From an uncultured Bacteroidales bacterium (GTDB lineage Bacteria; Bacteroidota; Bacteroidia; Bacteroidales; Paludibacteraceae), in the NCBI GenBank assembly GCA_944322025.1, contig CALUOH010000061.1:40657-104656 (forward strand): a stretch of 64,000 nt of DNA, read 5' to 3'. Positions 8,567 to 19,376 of the stretch are shown piece after piece. Within the stretch, counting starts at the first letter, position 1. The number at the start of each line of letters is the position of its first letter. A model generated the notes under the pieces. The model was not told the origin of the DNA. It did no database searches and worked only from the letters and a program-made list of their open reading frames with translations. The position numbers were made by a program, and so were the translations under genes.

Positions 8567-8603
8567 GACGGTGGCACGACAAGTGCTACACCGTCTTTTG
8601 TTT
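8567..8603 (+). terminator. intrinsic terminator after the 56-aa membrane protein gene
   Basis: GACGGTG/CACCGTC stem with an inner GCAC/GTGC pair, followed by TTTTGTTT. Confidence 0.85.
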
Positions 8604-8655
8604 ATGATATCAGCGTAGGAACACGGGTGCAGAACGCGTTTCTCATCTTTTTTCG

Positions 8656-8663
8656 TAACTTTG
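8656..8663 (+). promoter_or_regulatory. promoter -7 box of parE
   Basis: TAACTTTG, an exact match to TAnnTTTG, 57 nt before the start codon. Confidence 0.7.
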
Positions 8664-8720
8664 CATCATAGGACAAGCATCGGCTTCCTGACGGCATAAA
8701 CACTTTACACTCAAGACTAT

Positions 8721-10604
8721 ATGGCAGAAGACTCTCTTATAACGGCATCAACGGAATATTCGGACGACAACATCGTCACCCTTGAAGGACTGGAGCATGT
8801 GCGCCGCCGCGCCGGCATGTACATAGGTAAACTGGGCGACGGCAGCTCCGCCGACGACGGCATATATGTACTCACGAAAGAGGTGATAGACAACTCGATA
8901 GACGAGTTCCGCATGAAGTTCGGCAACCTTATCGAGATACATCTCTCAGAACGCACAATGTCCGTGCGCGACTACGGCCGCGGCATCCCGCAGGGAAAGA
9001 TGATAGACGCGGTCTCGAAGATGAACACCGGCGGAAAATACGATGACAAGGCATTCAAGAAATCCGTCGGGCTGAACGGTGTCGGCACTAAGGCGGTCAA
9101 CGCATTGTCGTCACGCTTCATCGTGATGTCGTTCCGCGACGGCATGGTGAAACGCGCTGACTTTGAGCGCGGCAAACTAGTAAAAGAGTATGACCTCGAA
9201 CCGACCAAGGAGAAGAACGGCACGTTCATCGAATTCACTCCCGACTGTGAGCCGCAGCACCCTCAGGAAAAGCTGTTCGACCCGAACTACGCGTTCCGCG
9301 AAGAGTTCATCGAATCCATGCTGCGCAATTACAGCTACCTCAATCCGGGGCTGACCATCAATTTTAACGGCAAAAAATTCGTCTCGAAAAACGGGCTGCT
9401 CGACCTGCTCAATGAGAACAACACGGCCGAATGCCTTTACCCAATAGTCCACCTGAAAGCGGACGACATAGAGATAGCATTCACTCACACAAACCAATAC
9501 GGAGAGGACTACTACTCATTCGTCAACGGGCAGCACACCATACAGGGGGGCACACACCAGTCGGCATTCCGCGAAGCGTTCGGGCGCACGATAAAGGAGT
9601 TCTACAACAAGAACGGGATGGAACTCTCCGACATACGCAACGGTTTTGTAGGGGCGATATCAGTCTCGGTGCAAGACCCGGTGTTCGAGTCGCCGACCAA
9701 AATAAAGCTCGGCTCAAAGGACATGGCACCCGGCGGCCCTTCAGTGGCCAAATTCATAGGCGACTTCGTAAAAAAGGAGGTAGACAACTACCTGCACAAG
9801 AACCCGGAAACGGCAGACATTCTGCTGAAGAAAATACAGGAGTCGGAGAGCGAGCGCAAGGCGGTAGCCGGAGTCGCGAAACAGATTAAGGAACGTACCA
9901 AGAAGACCGCATTGCACAACACCAAACTGCGCGACTGCCGCATACACTACAACGACGCGCGCGGCGACCGCAAGGCGGAGAGCAGCATCTTCATCACAGA
10001 GGGAGACTCAGCGTCCGGCTCTATCACCAAGGTGCGCGATGTGGCGACACAGGCCGTATTCCCGCTCCGCGGCAAGGTAAAGAACAGCTATAAGAAACCT
10101 GACCAAGTATACACCAATGAAGAACTCGCGCACCTACAGGTAGCACTGAATATAGTCGACGGCTTAGAAGGGTTACGTTACAATAAGGTTATAATCGCCA
10201 CCGATGCCGATGTTGACGGCAAGCACATACGCCTGCTGCTCATGACATTCTTCCTCAAATTCTATCCCGAACTGGTACAGCGAGGACATGTCTACATACT
10301 ACAGACACCGCTCTTCCGCGTACGCAACAAGAAAGAGACACGCTATTGCTATACTGAGGCTGAGCGTCTGGATGCGCTCGCATCGCTCGGCGCAAATCCT
10401 GAGATAACGCGCTTCAAGGGTCTCGGGGAGATTTCGCCCGACGAGTTCAAACGCTTCATAGGGTCAGATATGCGCCTCGACCAAGTGACTCTGCGCAAGG
10501 AAGACACCGTACCCGAACTGCTCTCGTTCTACATGGGCGACAACACCTCGGAACGCAAGAACTTCATCGTGGACAACCTCGTAATCGACGAAGACGAACC
10601 GTAA
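8721..10604 (+). CDS. parE: DNA topoisomerase IV subunit B
   Basis: ATPase subunit of a type IIA topoisomerase (627 aa). The GHKL ATPase domain has EVIDNSIDE (catalytic Glu, Mg-binding Asn), DYGRGIP and VGLNGVGTKAVNALS. A transducer domain follows with QTK-type KIKLGSKDMAPGG, and then a TOPRIM domain with ITEGDSASG and DADVDGKHIR. The lack of the GyrB-type insert and the length near 630 favour ParE over GyrB. A 94-aa membrane protein gene begins 29 bp downstream. Confidence 0.93.
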   Translation: MAEDSLITASTEYSDDNIVTLEGLEHVRRRAGMYIGKLGDGSSADDGIYVLTKEVIDNSIDEFRMKFGNLIEIHLSERTMSVRDYGRGIPQGKMIDAVSKMNTGGKYDDKAFKKSVGLNGVGTKAVNALSSRFIVMSFRDGMVKRADFERGKLVKEYDLEPTKEKNGTFIEFTPDCEPQHPQEKLFDPNYAFREEFIESMLRNYSYLNPGLTINFNGKKFVSKNGLLDLLNENNTAECLYPIVHLKADDIEIAFTHTNQYGEDYYSFVNGQHTIQGGTHQSAFREAFGRTIKEFYNKNGMELSDIRNGFVGAISVSVQDPVFESPTKIKLGSKDMAPGGPSVAKFIGDFVKKEVDNYLHKNPETADILLKKIQESESERKAVAGVAKQIKERTKKTALHNTKLRDCRIHYNDARGDRKAESSIFITEGDSASGSITKVRDVATQAVFPLRGKVKNSYKKPDQVYTNEELAHLQVALNIVDGLEGLRYNKVIIATDADVDGKHIRLLLMTFFLKFYPELVQRGHVYILQTPLFRVRNKKETRYCYTEAERLDALASLGANPEITRFKGLGEISPDEFKRFIGSDMRLDQVTLRKEDTVPELLSFYMGDNTSERKNFIVDNLVIDEDEP

Positions 10605-10633
10605 ACCAATGTACACCAATCGGAGACACAGCC

Positions 10634-10918
10634 ATGCAAATCATTGACATCATCATACTTACAATCATCATAGCGGTCTACATCCTCGCATTCCGCTGGG
10701 ACAAGTTCGGACGCTATGTCTACCGGCACGACTTTGTGCGCGGCATCATCATCGGCTTCAGCGTAGCCATACTCTACACAGTGTCCAACTCCCTATTCAG
10801 CGGCCTGTGGCACGTGAAATACGGTTCCGTAATAAGCTGGGCTATAGCCATTATCGTACCGACCATCATGAATGTATGGATGAAAAAGCACCTCTCGGAG
10901 AAAGAGACTGAAGAGTGA
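10634..10918 (+). CDS. small membrane protein, unknown function
   Basis: 94 aa with three hydrophobic stretches: residues 4-19 (IDIIILTIIIAVYILA), 36-56 (FVRGIIIGFSVAILYTVSNSL) and 64-82 (SVISWAIAIIVPTIMNVWM). A charged C-terminal tail follows (KKHLSEKETEE). It starts 29 bp after parE and ends before a strong terminator, so it is probably co-transcribed with parE. I do not recognise the family, and no link to topoisomerase function is implied. Confidence 0.75.
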   Translation: MQIIDIIILTIIIAVYILAFRWDKFGRYVYRHDFVRGIIIGFSVAILYTVSNSLFSGLWHVKYGSVISWAIAIIVPTIMNVWMKKHLSEKETEE

Positions 10919-10944
10919 GCGAGAAAACAATATCAAAGAGAGAC

Positions 10945-10972
10945 GCCGTCCGGTTCCGGGCGGCATTTTTTT
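10945..10972 (+). terminator. intrinsic terminator of the parE unit
   Basis: GCCGTCC/GGGCGGC hairpin with a 6-nt loop followed by a run of seven T. Confidence 0.88.
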
Positions 10973-10980
10973 GTACTAAC

Positions 10981-11024
10981 AATAGAAGAGCTGCCGAACT
11001 ATCAAGTCCAGCAGCTCTTCTATT
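10981..11024. terminator. bidirectional terminator-like hairpin between convergent genes
   Basis: Perfect 14-bp inverted repeat (AATAGAAGAGCTGC with its complement) around a 16-nt loop. It most likely ends the leftward surface-protein gene. Confidence 0.7.
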
Positions 11025-11045
11025 TCAAACTGTAAATAAAGAGTG

Positions 11046-13355
11046 TTACTTCACAATCAGCTTGCCTTGGCGCACCTTGCCCTCTCCGTCGACCACACGC
11101 ACCACATAGACACCTGCGGCATTGACTGAGACGGTCACAGGCTCACCCTCAGGCTCAAACCTCTGCACAAGCATACCGTTGCTGCCGTACACTTCGACCA
11201 TGAGGCCGTCGCGCTCAGCGTCGGTAAGCTCCATGTGGAGATAAACAGCCTCGCCTGCATTGACAGGGTTCGGCGCAAGGATAAGCTCTGATACCTCGCG
11301 TACTGTAGGCTCATAACCTGTGCCGCTGTCATCCTTGACTGTCAGCACAAGATGTATCGTAGCCGTACATCCTCCGCCGTCAGCCGTGACAGTGACGGTC
11401 TCCTCATACGATCCGGGCTGTGTGTTCTCATCGAACGTCACCCCATAGAACTCATACGGGAGGTCATCCACAGTAATCTCGCGCTCCACGGTGCGTTCCT
11501 CGCCGTCACGTATGACAAGCAAGTTCAGCGTGCGGGTAGAGTCGCATCCGCCGACCTTCGATGTCAGATTGGCCACATACGAGTCCTCACGCGAAACACC
11601 GTCGAAATCGGCATCGCCGTGATACTGTTCGCCCTCGCAGATGGCCGCCTCTATTATCACGGGATAATAAGGCAATGCGACTACAGTCAGGTTCACGATA
11701 GAATCACAGCCCGAAGCCGTCGGGAACGATGCGGTGTACTCGCCGCTCTCCGTAATGTCTGTATATTCGCCGAACTCGGCTATCGACTCGCCGTAGCATA
11801 GATAGCGCGTCTCCTCGGCCACTATCTGCGAGCGGAGCGACAGCACCAGTGTAGTGATAGAGTCACAGCCTGTGGCCTTAGACTCCGTAGTGTACGGATA
11901 CTCGCCCGGTCCGGTCAGCTTTTCGCCATTCCAAGTATACTCCCCGTCCGGACAGATAGAGTCATAGAGTGTCACGCGTATGGCCGGCGTGACGCTCAGC
12001 GTCAGACGCTTGACAGCCACGCATCCTTCTGCCGACTGCTCCTTGATGGAGTACTCTCCAGCCTCGCTTGCCGAGAATCCGTTCTCGTTGTATTCCTCGC
12101 CCTCGCAGACCGTGGCCTCAATCGGCTCTTCTTCGACAGGAGAAACGTTGATTGTCAGATTGAATATCGTATCCGGCACAGCCTCGTAAGAAACCGATGT
12201 GTACTCATACTTATTCTCTCCGACTGCCATATCGGCACCGAGTATTGAGGAATGGTTGTCGAAATAGTCCTCCGTCTGGCACAATGCAGCTGTCGGTGTT
12301 TCAACTATATAGGAGTTGATGTGCACATTGTCAAGGCTGAGCATATAGTTGGCGTTCCCAGCATCGGAGAGAGCGAAGAATGCCACGGATACAGTCTTGC
12401 CCGCATAGTCCGAAAGCGATATGATGACACGCTCACCGCCTATGCCGATGCTGTCGAAACGGTAATCCTCATCGAAGCCCGTATTGCCCCAGACAACGGC
12501 ATTGGCATCGTCCCATGTAGTCCCGCCGTCGGGCGATACAAGCACCATGAACTTCTTGTCCTGCTTGCCACGGTCGGCGGCATCAATCGCACCACCCGTT
12601 GTGATATCTGTCAGTGAGAGATCAAATGTCAGATGGATATTCTCAGTCTCAGGCAAATTTACTACTGGAGTTACAAGCCATGCACTGATACGTCCATCCA
12701 TATGAGCCGTCATACGATCCGCGCCTCTCTCGATGTTCCACACAATAGTGTAATTGGGTGTGGATGGATTAAATGCCGACACGCCGCCCGCAAGCATCTC
12801 GTCCAGCGAAGCGTCATAGCGTGACCAGTAGTCAGGCGCATATATGCCGTTCGCCACACTCGAGAAGTCCTCATTGTACGGTGTCTCGAAATTGGTGTGG
12901 AACGAAGCGATGGTAGACCAGTCTGAATAGTCCGTGCCGGTACAGTTCTGGCGCACCTGCACATAGTACAGTGTGCCAGCTTTCAATCCCGTGACGGGAA
13001 CATTCCTGTTACTTGTCACAGTCTGCGTGAACACTGGAGAGTCCATAGTGTCATTGTCCGCCACTATCACCTCCCATTCATTGCCGTTGGATATGGAGAA
13101 CGACAGCTCCGCAGAAGTGTTCGTCACGTTGGAGAACGTCAGATTTGTCGGTGCAGCACATGCGCCGAGTGGCTCTACCGCGATGTCGTCGATATAGAGA
13201 TAATTGGACTTGTCTCCGATGTTGTCGTTGAAGAAGGCTATATGCCTGCCCTCCACGCCTTCGAGGGAGATTGTGACCTTCTGCCAGTACTCCTGCCCGT
13301 TGGGGTCGTCCTCCGGATACTTGTCGCCAGAGATATCATTCTGCGCATACTCCAC
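11046..13355 (-). pseudogene. surface protein A, C-terminal part with T9SS sorting domain (frameshifted)
   Basis: Continuation of the gene starting at 16189, in a different frame. It contains a jelly-roll module ending YLYIDDIAVEPLG, a fibronectin III-like module, another adhesin-type module, and several short Cys-containing repeats with SGCDS-type signatures and ECTVT-like starts. It ends in a C-terminal sorting domain of T9SS type A (APNPVNAGEAVYL... GVYVVRVVDGEGKVRQGKLIVK). The 769-aa frame opens at an arbitrary Met; the true product should be joined to the upstream fragment by restoring one base near 13362. Predicted to be secreted and cell-surface attached if intact. Confidence 0.85.
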
Positions 13356-16189
13356 AGTATCGAGCGGACGAACGTAGACGGGTCATTCGGATTGTCCATC
13401 ACGCCTACCACCACTCCGTGGGTATAGCTGTCGCCCAACAGGTTGCCGGCGTATCCAGATATCTCGAACTTGCCGGAATATGCGGACACATACAACGGAC
13501 GAATCCAGAACGACACCTGAAGCGAATCGAAGTCCACATCCATAACTGGCAGTGTGATATAACCGCCGCTCGACTCTGCATCCAAATAAGCCCTGTAGCC
13601 ATCATGCTCCAGCAGCAGCGCACGGACGCCATTGCCGTTTTCGTCATGGCGGCTGACATACGTGCCGTATGTACCTTCCGCACTCGTCTGCATTTCTATA
13701 AGATCCGAAGTCTCATATCTGCCTGCATTGATGAAGCATTCGAGCGTAGAGCCGCTCTCTTCGGTCTCGAAGTCATAGAGTATGCCGCCGGCCTGCCACT
13801 CGCGGGCCTCACACGATGTGGTAAACTCATAGCGTTCGCTCCACATGCTCTTCTCCGCCCCGTCGCCGCAGGCTATGCGGGCGAAGATATAGTATGTCGT
13901 GCCGGCCTCAAGTCCGGTCAGGTCTGTATATGTAGTCGCTGTCGAAGCCTTTGCCTCGCCCTCGACAGGCACATTCACTGCCGCGTCGGTAGTGATGTAA
14001 TACTCCGCACTGGCCGCGCTCGCGCTCAGCACCTCCCATTCCACAGTGGCATCCTTGTCGGCCACCGCGCGGAGGCGGAAATTGACAGGCATCACACAGT
14101 CGGAATACGAAACCGTGAAGTTGTCCACTGCGGCGGCTGGCTGTTCAGCCCCGTCAGCCTCGCCGTCGTTCGCCCACAGTATCACGAGGTTATACAGTCC
14201 TGTGTGCTCCTCGTCAACTATGTAGTCAAGCGAAGCGTGCACCCATTCTGACGGTGAGCCGCTCAGGCGGCTGTCGCCTATCGAAATCCACTCCGAAGCG
14301 TCTATCGCAGTGACATTCTCCGGGTCATTGCCGAAATCAAGGAACAGACGGTCGTCTCCCGCCTCCATGTGGTAGTCCACAGGCAGCAGGCCTACGCGGA
14401 GATAATCACCGGAGCCTCCGCCGCAACGCCAGTCGAACCCAAACGTATATGCGCCGGTAGTCGTCAGGTCGACAGTGCGGTACGCCCACGCCACGCTTGC
14501 CTTGTCAGCGGTATAGGCATTGGTCGTGCCACCGTCATTTGTGATGTACAGCCCCTGTGTACCCTCTTTGGCCGCCGCCGTGCCTATATGCCATGCGTCA
14601 GCCTGACCGTTGTCGGCAAATATCCACTGGCCGTTGTCATCAGAGTTCTCGAAATCAGCCGAGTAGTCATACTCTTTCACGGGAGTGGAGAGAGTGCTGC
14701 GGGTCAGCGGACCAGCCCACTCGCTCTTGTCCGAACCGATAACCGAATGGACATAGATGTCATACACCGTGGCGGGCTCAAGGCCGCTGATGTCCGCCGT
14801 CGTTGACTGTATAGAGACACCCTCTACTTCATTGACATCAAATCCTTCCGCGCCAACGGCATATTCCCATGTCTTTGCAGTATAAGGCTCTGCAAAGGCT
14901 ATGGATATAGAGTTGTCCGTGATGTTTGTAGCGTGCAGGTTCTCCGGCACGGCACATGCGGGAGCCTCCTCCACTGTCACATTGTCTATATACAATCCTG
15001 TGCTGCCGCCCAGCTGCATGAACATTCCTGAGCTGAACTGGAACGCCACACGCTTGGCCGCACCGCGGTAGCTGCCGAGGCGCACCGTATAGTCGCGCCA
15101 GATGCCGGAGGTGAAGTAGACGGTGTCACACGCGAAGAATGTCTTCTCGGTGACGTTCCCGTAGTCTACAGTCTCATCCTCACCCACGTTTATCACGCCT
15201 ACTATCACGGCCTGCTCCGAATTGCCTTCGCCCCTCATCGAGAAGCGCACCTGCAGTGTGCTTATGTCCTCCGTATCGAGATACGGGGTGATGGCATAGT
15301 TGATGCGGCCGCTGTTCTTTGCGTACATATAGAGCGCGCGTCCTTCCTCATCGTCGGCCACGAGTGACGGGTAGTCCATCTCGCCGCCCTCGTCCGGGTT
15401 GAGGAGAGCAAACTGCCAACAGTCGGGCTGTACGGCCACGCCTGTCAATGTACCACGGTCGAAGTCCTCCACAAACGGTATCGGGTAGAGAGCCGAACAC
15501 TCTGTGGTGAACCTATACTCCGTGGACCACTCGCTCTCGCCTCCTCCAGCCGCGCAAGTAGACTTCACATAGAAGAAATACTCCGTACTCGGCGTGAGGT
15601 CAGTGAGCGTGAGCCGCGTCTCCTGCGAGGTGTACGACATCGACACGCCCTCGATGTCTGCACCCGCCAGCTCTTCCGCCGTGAGCGAACGGGACGACAG
15701 TTTAACTGTGAACGGCGCAACGCCGTGTTGCCAGTATATCGTGAGCCAGTACTTGCTCACCCAGCGGGACATGCTCATGTCGTTTGCGGAGTTGGTGGCT
15801 ACCGATTCCGGCATCCAGCAGACATACAGCCCGTCCTCGTCCTCGAAGCCCACGGCCTGCCAGTCGAACGACAGCTCATAATCGCCCGCCGCAAGCGTGA
15901 GCGCACGGTAAGCTATCACGGAAGTACCCTGATTGACATAGCCGGCAGTAGTGCCGCCGTCCGCCGAAATATACAGCCCCATCGTGCCGCCGTTTTCAGC
16001 CCCTGTGCCTATATGCCACTCGTTGGTACACCTGTACTGCTCGCTGACTATCGGATTGAGCGTCCATACAGCGTTTTCCGCAGCATCCTCAAAATCACAT
16101 GAATAACCATTGACTGTCTGTGCCCGCAGGCACATGAACATTGAAGAAACTATACAAAGTATGCCGGCAAAAAAATATTTCCTGCACAT
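13238..16189 (-). pseudogene. surface protein A, N-terminal part (signal peptide, adhesin-type and FN3 modules; frameshifted)
   Basis: Begins with a signal peptide (MCRKYFFAGILCIVSSMF, cleavage near LRAQ), then several modules that alternate cleaved-adhesin/jelly-roll domains (CDFED...W...GLYISADGG... YIDNVTVEE) with fibronectin III-like modules (APACAVPENLHATNIT..., TYYIFARIAC). Near 13365 the frame leaves family-like sequence (DPNDPSTFVRS) and degrades into Arg-rich sequence to a stop at 13238. Homologous sequence resumes in another frame (DTVEYAQNDISGD). The local sequence CGCTCGATACTG needs one extra base after CGCTC to stay in frame, and there is no homopolymer. The combined product would be about 1,714 aa. 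Confidence 0.87.
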
Positions 16190-16305
16190 ATTCTCTTTAG
16201 TTTTTTATGGATTAGATGTCTATTTAATATCAATGTGCCGCCGCCATGCCAATCGCGTAATCAGCTACATTACGACGATTTTGTGCCAAGCCATATAACG
16301 GCATG

Positions 16306-16313
16306 CAAATGTA
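16306..16313 (-). promoter_or_regulatory. promoter -7 box for surface gene A
   Basis: TACATTTG on the minus strand matches TAnnTTTG and lies about 117 nt before the start codon. The rest of the 16190-16578 gap is AT-rich upstream DNA and then a purine-rich stretch before tex; no gene seen. Confidence 0.6.
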
Positions 16314-16578
16314 TCTCTTTTAATTTTTACCTCTGTCAAACAAAAAAAAACGCTAATTATCAATAAGCAGATTCATCCCCATAAGATAAATACATGCAAA
16401 AGCATGTCACAAGATTTGCCGTAGATAGCACATCCTACTGCGGAAAGTGCGGGGGGAGGTGGAGAGGACGGCGGGAAGGGGGAGTGGAAGCAGCAGGGAG
16501 AGATGGAAGGGAGGCGGAACATGCATACTGTGGGTAAAAAGGCCCGCCGCCCTACTTTGCACGTAGAGATATACGTGC

Positions 16579-16586
16579 TACCTTTG
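16579..16586 (+). promoter_or_regulatory. promoter -7 box of tex
   Basis: TACCTTTG, 25 nt before the ATG at 16611. It lies inside the longer open frame and so excludes the upstream start at 16503. Confidence 0.7.
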
Positions 16587-16610
16587 CAGCTCGAATTAAC
16601 AGATGAGGAG

Positions 16611-18746
16611 ATGGAACAACAACAGAAAGAGATTATATCGAAGAGACTATCAATCGGCGGGAAATCGGTGGCCGCCACGCTGGCATTGCTGGCAGACGGG
16701 GCGACAATACCGTTCATAGCGCGATACCGCAAGGAGATGACGGGCGGACTCGACGAGGTGCAGATAGGCAGCATAGCCGAAGAGGCTCACCGCCTGGAAG
16801 AGCTGGCAAGGCGCAAGGAGACGATAATCAACGCCATACGGGAGCAGGAGAAACTCACTCCTGAACTGGAAGAAAGGATAGCGGCAGCGTGGGACGCGGC
16901 GGAGATAGAGGATATTTACCTGCCGTTCAAACAGAAACGCCGTACACGCGCGACTGTGGCCCGCGAGGCGGGTCTCGAACCGCTGGCGAAAATCATCATG
17001 AGCGGACGGGCTGACAACATAGCCCGCACGGCACAACGCTTCTTCAACAAGGATATAACGGACGCGGATGCCGCCATAGGCGGGGCGATGGACATCATAG
17101 CCGAATGGGTGAACGAAAGCGCGGCGGCACGGCAGGCGGTACGCTCTACGTTCGCACGTAAGGCGGTCATACACAGCCGCGTGATAAAAGGCAAAGAGGA
17201 GGAGGGCGACAAATACCGCGACTATTTCGACAAGGAGCTGCCACTCTCGCGCTGCCCTTCGCACGTGCTGCTCGCCATGAGGCGAGGAGAGAACGAGAAG
17301 ATACTCCGCGTGGAGATATCGGCCGACGAGGAGGAGTGCCTCACGCGCCTCAACCGCATATTCGTCCGCACAGAGGGAGAGTGCGGAGACATCATACGCC
17401 GCGCCGTCCGTGACGGTTTCCGCCGCCTGCTCCGACCTTCAATCGAAACGGAGTTCGCCGCACTCAGCAAAGAGAAGGCCGACCGCACCGCCATAAGGAT
17501 ATTCGCCGCCAACCTGAGACAGCTTCTGCTGGCAGCCCCACTCGGGCAGAAGCGCACGATGGGCATAGACCCGGGTTTCCGCACCGGATGCAAGGTGGTA
17601 TGCCTCGACGAGAACGGCAACCTCATGCACAACGACACCATATACCCGCACCCGCCAAGGAACGAACGGACACAGGCCATGCGCCGCCTCTCAACCCTCG
17701 TGGAGCAATACCGCATAGAGGCCATAGCCGTGGGCAACGGCACGGCGGGGCGCGAGACGGAACAGCTCATACAGTCCATGCGTTTCGACCGCCCCGTGAA
17801 ACTATTTTCCGTGAGCGAGAGCGGGGCGAGCATATACTCCGCCTCAGCGACAGCGCGCGAGGAGTTTCCCGACTACGATGTGACCGTGCGCGGCGCGGTG
17901 TCGATAGGGCGGCGGCTCATGGATCCACTCGCCGAACTCGTGAAGATAGACCCGAAGAGCATAGGGGTGGGCCAGTACCAGCACGACGTGGACCAAACGC
18001 TGCTCAAAGAGGCACTCGACCAGACGGTGATGAACTGCGTGAACACCGTGGGCGTGGAGCTGAACAACGCATCGCGGCAGCTGCTCACCTACGTCTCAGG
18101 CGTAGGACCGAAGCTCGCGCAGAACATCATCGACTACCGCACGGAGCACGGGGGATTCAAGAACAGGCGTGAGCTGCTCAACGTCAGCAAACTGGGGGCG
18201 AAGAGCTACCAGCAGTGCGCGGGATTTCTGCGCATCGGGGGAAGCGACAACCCCCTCGACCGTACAGCCGTGCATCCGGAGTCGTACCACATAGTGGAAC
18301 GCATGGCGAAAGACCTCGACACCACTGTGGAGCAGCTTATCAAGGAGGAGAGCCTGCGCCTGCAAATCAACCTCGAGCGGTACATAACCCCCACGGTCGG
18401 CATGCCCACGCTGCGCGACATACTATCAGAACTCGAAAAGCCGGGGCGCGACCCGCGCAAGAGCATCGAGGCTTTTGAGTTCGACAGCAGGGTGCGCACC
18501 ATAGAAGACATCAGGGAGGGAATGGTTCTTCCGGGTATAGTCACCAACATCACAGACTTCGGAGCGTTCGTTGACATAGGCATCAAGGAGAACGGGCTGC
18601 TGCACAAGTCGCAGATGGCGGAGGGGCATGTAGCCTCGCCGTCTGACGTGCTGTCGCTGCACCAGCATGTCACGGTTAAGGTGATTGACATAGACAGGGA
18701 GCGGAAGCGCATAGGGCTGTCGATGAGAGATATGGGCGCGTCATAA
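16611..18746 (+). CDS. tex: RNA-binding transcriptional accessory protein Tex
   Basis: Cytoplasmic nucleic-acid-binding protein of 711 aa. Domains in order: N-terminal Tex helical region (IPFIARYRKEMTGGLDE), YqgF/RNase H-like fold (MGIDPGFRTGCKVV), a helix-hairpin-helix pair (YVSGVGPKLAQNII, FKNRRELLNVSKLGAKS) and a C-terminal S1 RNA-binding domain (GIVTNITDFGAFVDIGIKEN...). The start at ATG 16611 follows a GAGGAG ribosome-binding site and the promoter at 16579. It is monocistronic and ended by a strong hairpin. Confidence 0.95.
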   Translation: MEQQQKEIISKRLSIGGKSVAATLALLADGATIPFIARYRKEMTGGLDEVQIGSIAEEAHRLEELARRKETIINAIREQEKLTPELEERIAAAWDAAEIEDIYLPFKQKRRTRATVAREAGLEPLAKIIMSGRADNIARTAQRFFNKDITDADAAIGGAMDIIAEWVNESAAARQAVRSTFARKAVIHSRVIKGKEEEGDKYRDYFDKELPLSRCPSHVLLAMRRGENEKILRVEISADEEECLTRLNRIFVRTEGECGDIIRRAVRDGFRRLLRPSIETEFAALSKEKADRTAIRIFAANLRQLLLAAPLGQKRTMGIDPGFRTGCKVVCLDENGNLMHNDTIYPHPPRNERTQAMRRLSTLVEQYRIEAIAVGNGTAGRETEQLIQSMRFDRPVKLFSVSESGASIYSASATAREEFPDYDVTVRGAVSIGRRLMDPLAELVKIDPKSIGVGQYQHDVDQTLLKEALDQTVMNCVNTVGVELNNASRQLLTYVSGVGPKLAQNIIDYRTEHGGFKNRRELLNVSKLGAKSYQQCAGFLRIGGSDNPLDRTAVHPESYHIVERMAKDLDTTVEQLIKEESLRLQINLERYITPTVGMPTLRDILSELEKPGRDPRKSIEAFEFDSRVRTIEDIREGMVLPGIVTNITDFGAFVDIGIKENGLLHKSQMAEGHVASPSDVLSLHQHVTVKVIDIDRERKRIGLSMRDMGAS

Positions 18747-18771
18747 GGGGAAATCGGAGGTGTCTTTGAAG

Positions 18772-18811
18772 GGAGTGTACCAAGAGTTGCATCTGGTACA
18801 CTCCCTTTTTG
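18772..18811 (+). terminator. intrinsic terminator of tex
   Basis: 12-bp stem GGGAGTGTACCA/TGGTACACTCCC followed by five T. Confidence 0.9.
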
Positions 18812-18949
18812 TTGGGGTATATCGATCGGAGTGCGGGGAGAGAGGAGCGTGCTATGGGGGATGTGAGAAGGGGCAGTGTGGAGAGAGGGGTAATTTCTTA
18901 GAGTATTTTAACAAGGAGGGGCGAAAACATGGCTTTTCGCTGGCTTGGG

Positions 18950-19000
18950 GCTATGGAGGGGCTTCGGAGCGCTTCGGCGAGAGTACGTCTTTTTAACCAC
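18950..19000 (+). repeat. dispersed intergenic repeat, copy 4 (diverged)
   Basis: Core GAGAGTACGTCTTTTTAAC at 18979-18997, one base different from the consensus. The 5' part has decayed to CTTCGGAGCGCTTCGGC. Confidence 0.75.
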
Positions 19001-19074
19001 TTTTTACGTTTGAGGAGCGTGTGGGGTGGGGAGAGGGCGAGAGGGGGTGGGCTGATGGTGGGGATAGGCTCCGG

Positions 19075-19140
19075 AGGGTGTCCGTAGGGGCTGGCTGGCC
19101 GCTGGCTCGAGAGTACGTGTTTTTAACTCTGATTTAGATT
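19075..19140 (+). repeat. dispersed intergenic repeat, copy 5
   Basis: Core GAGAGTACGTGTTTTTAAC at 19109-19127, preceded by TCCGTAGGGGCTGGCTGGCC and followed by TCTGATTTAGA. Very close to copy 2. Confidence 0.88.
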
Positions 19141-19259
19141 TGAGCGGGGAGTGGCATGACTGACAGGGGAGAGAGAGGAGAGGTGCGAGAGTGTATCATG
19201 AGGGAGAGGGCGTAGCTTAAAATTATTTCCACACAATGCTATCTTTATAAAGATTTTAG

Positions 19260-19267
19260 TATCTTTG
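19260..19267 (+). promoter_or_regulatory. promoter -7 box of the M20 peptidase operon
   Basis: TATCTTTG, exact match to TAnnTTTG, about 110 nt before the start codon at 19377. Confidence 0.7.
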
Positions 19268-19376
19268 CTACCATAAGACAGGATGCTGTACGGTAATGGC
19301 AATCAAACAAGTCTGTTGCCATCGGGGCTGACATCAACTATCATTGTTCTATTGGAAAAACATAAACCACTATATC

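Larger units (their letters stand above)
18812..19259. other. gene-free interval between tex and the M20 peptidase
   Basis: No open frame with coding character. The interval is G-rich low-complexity sequence that carries two copies of the dispersed repeat (listed separately) and ends at the next promoter. Confidence 0.6.
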
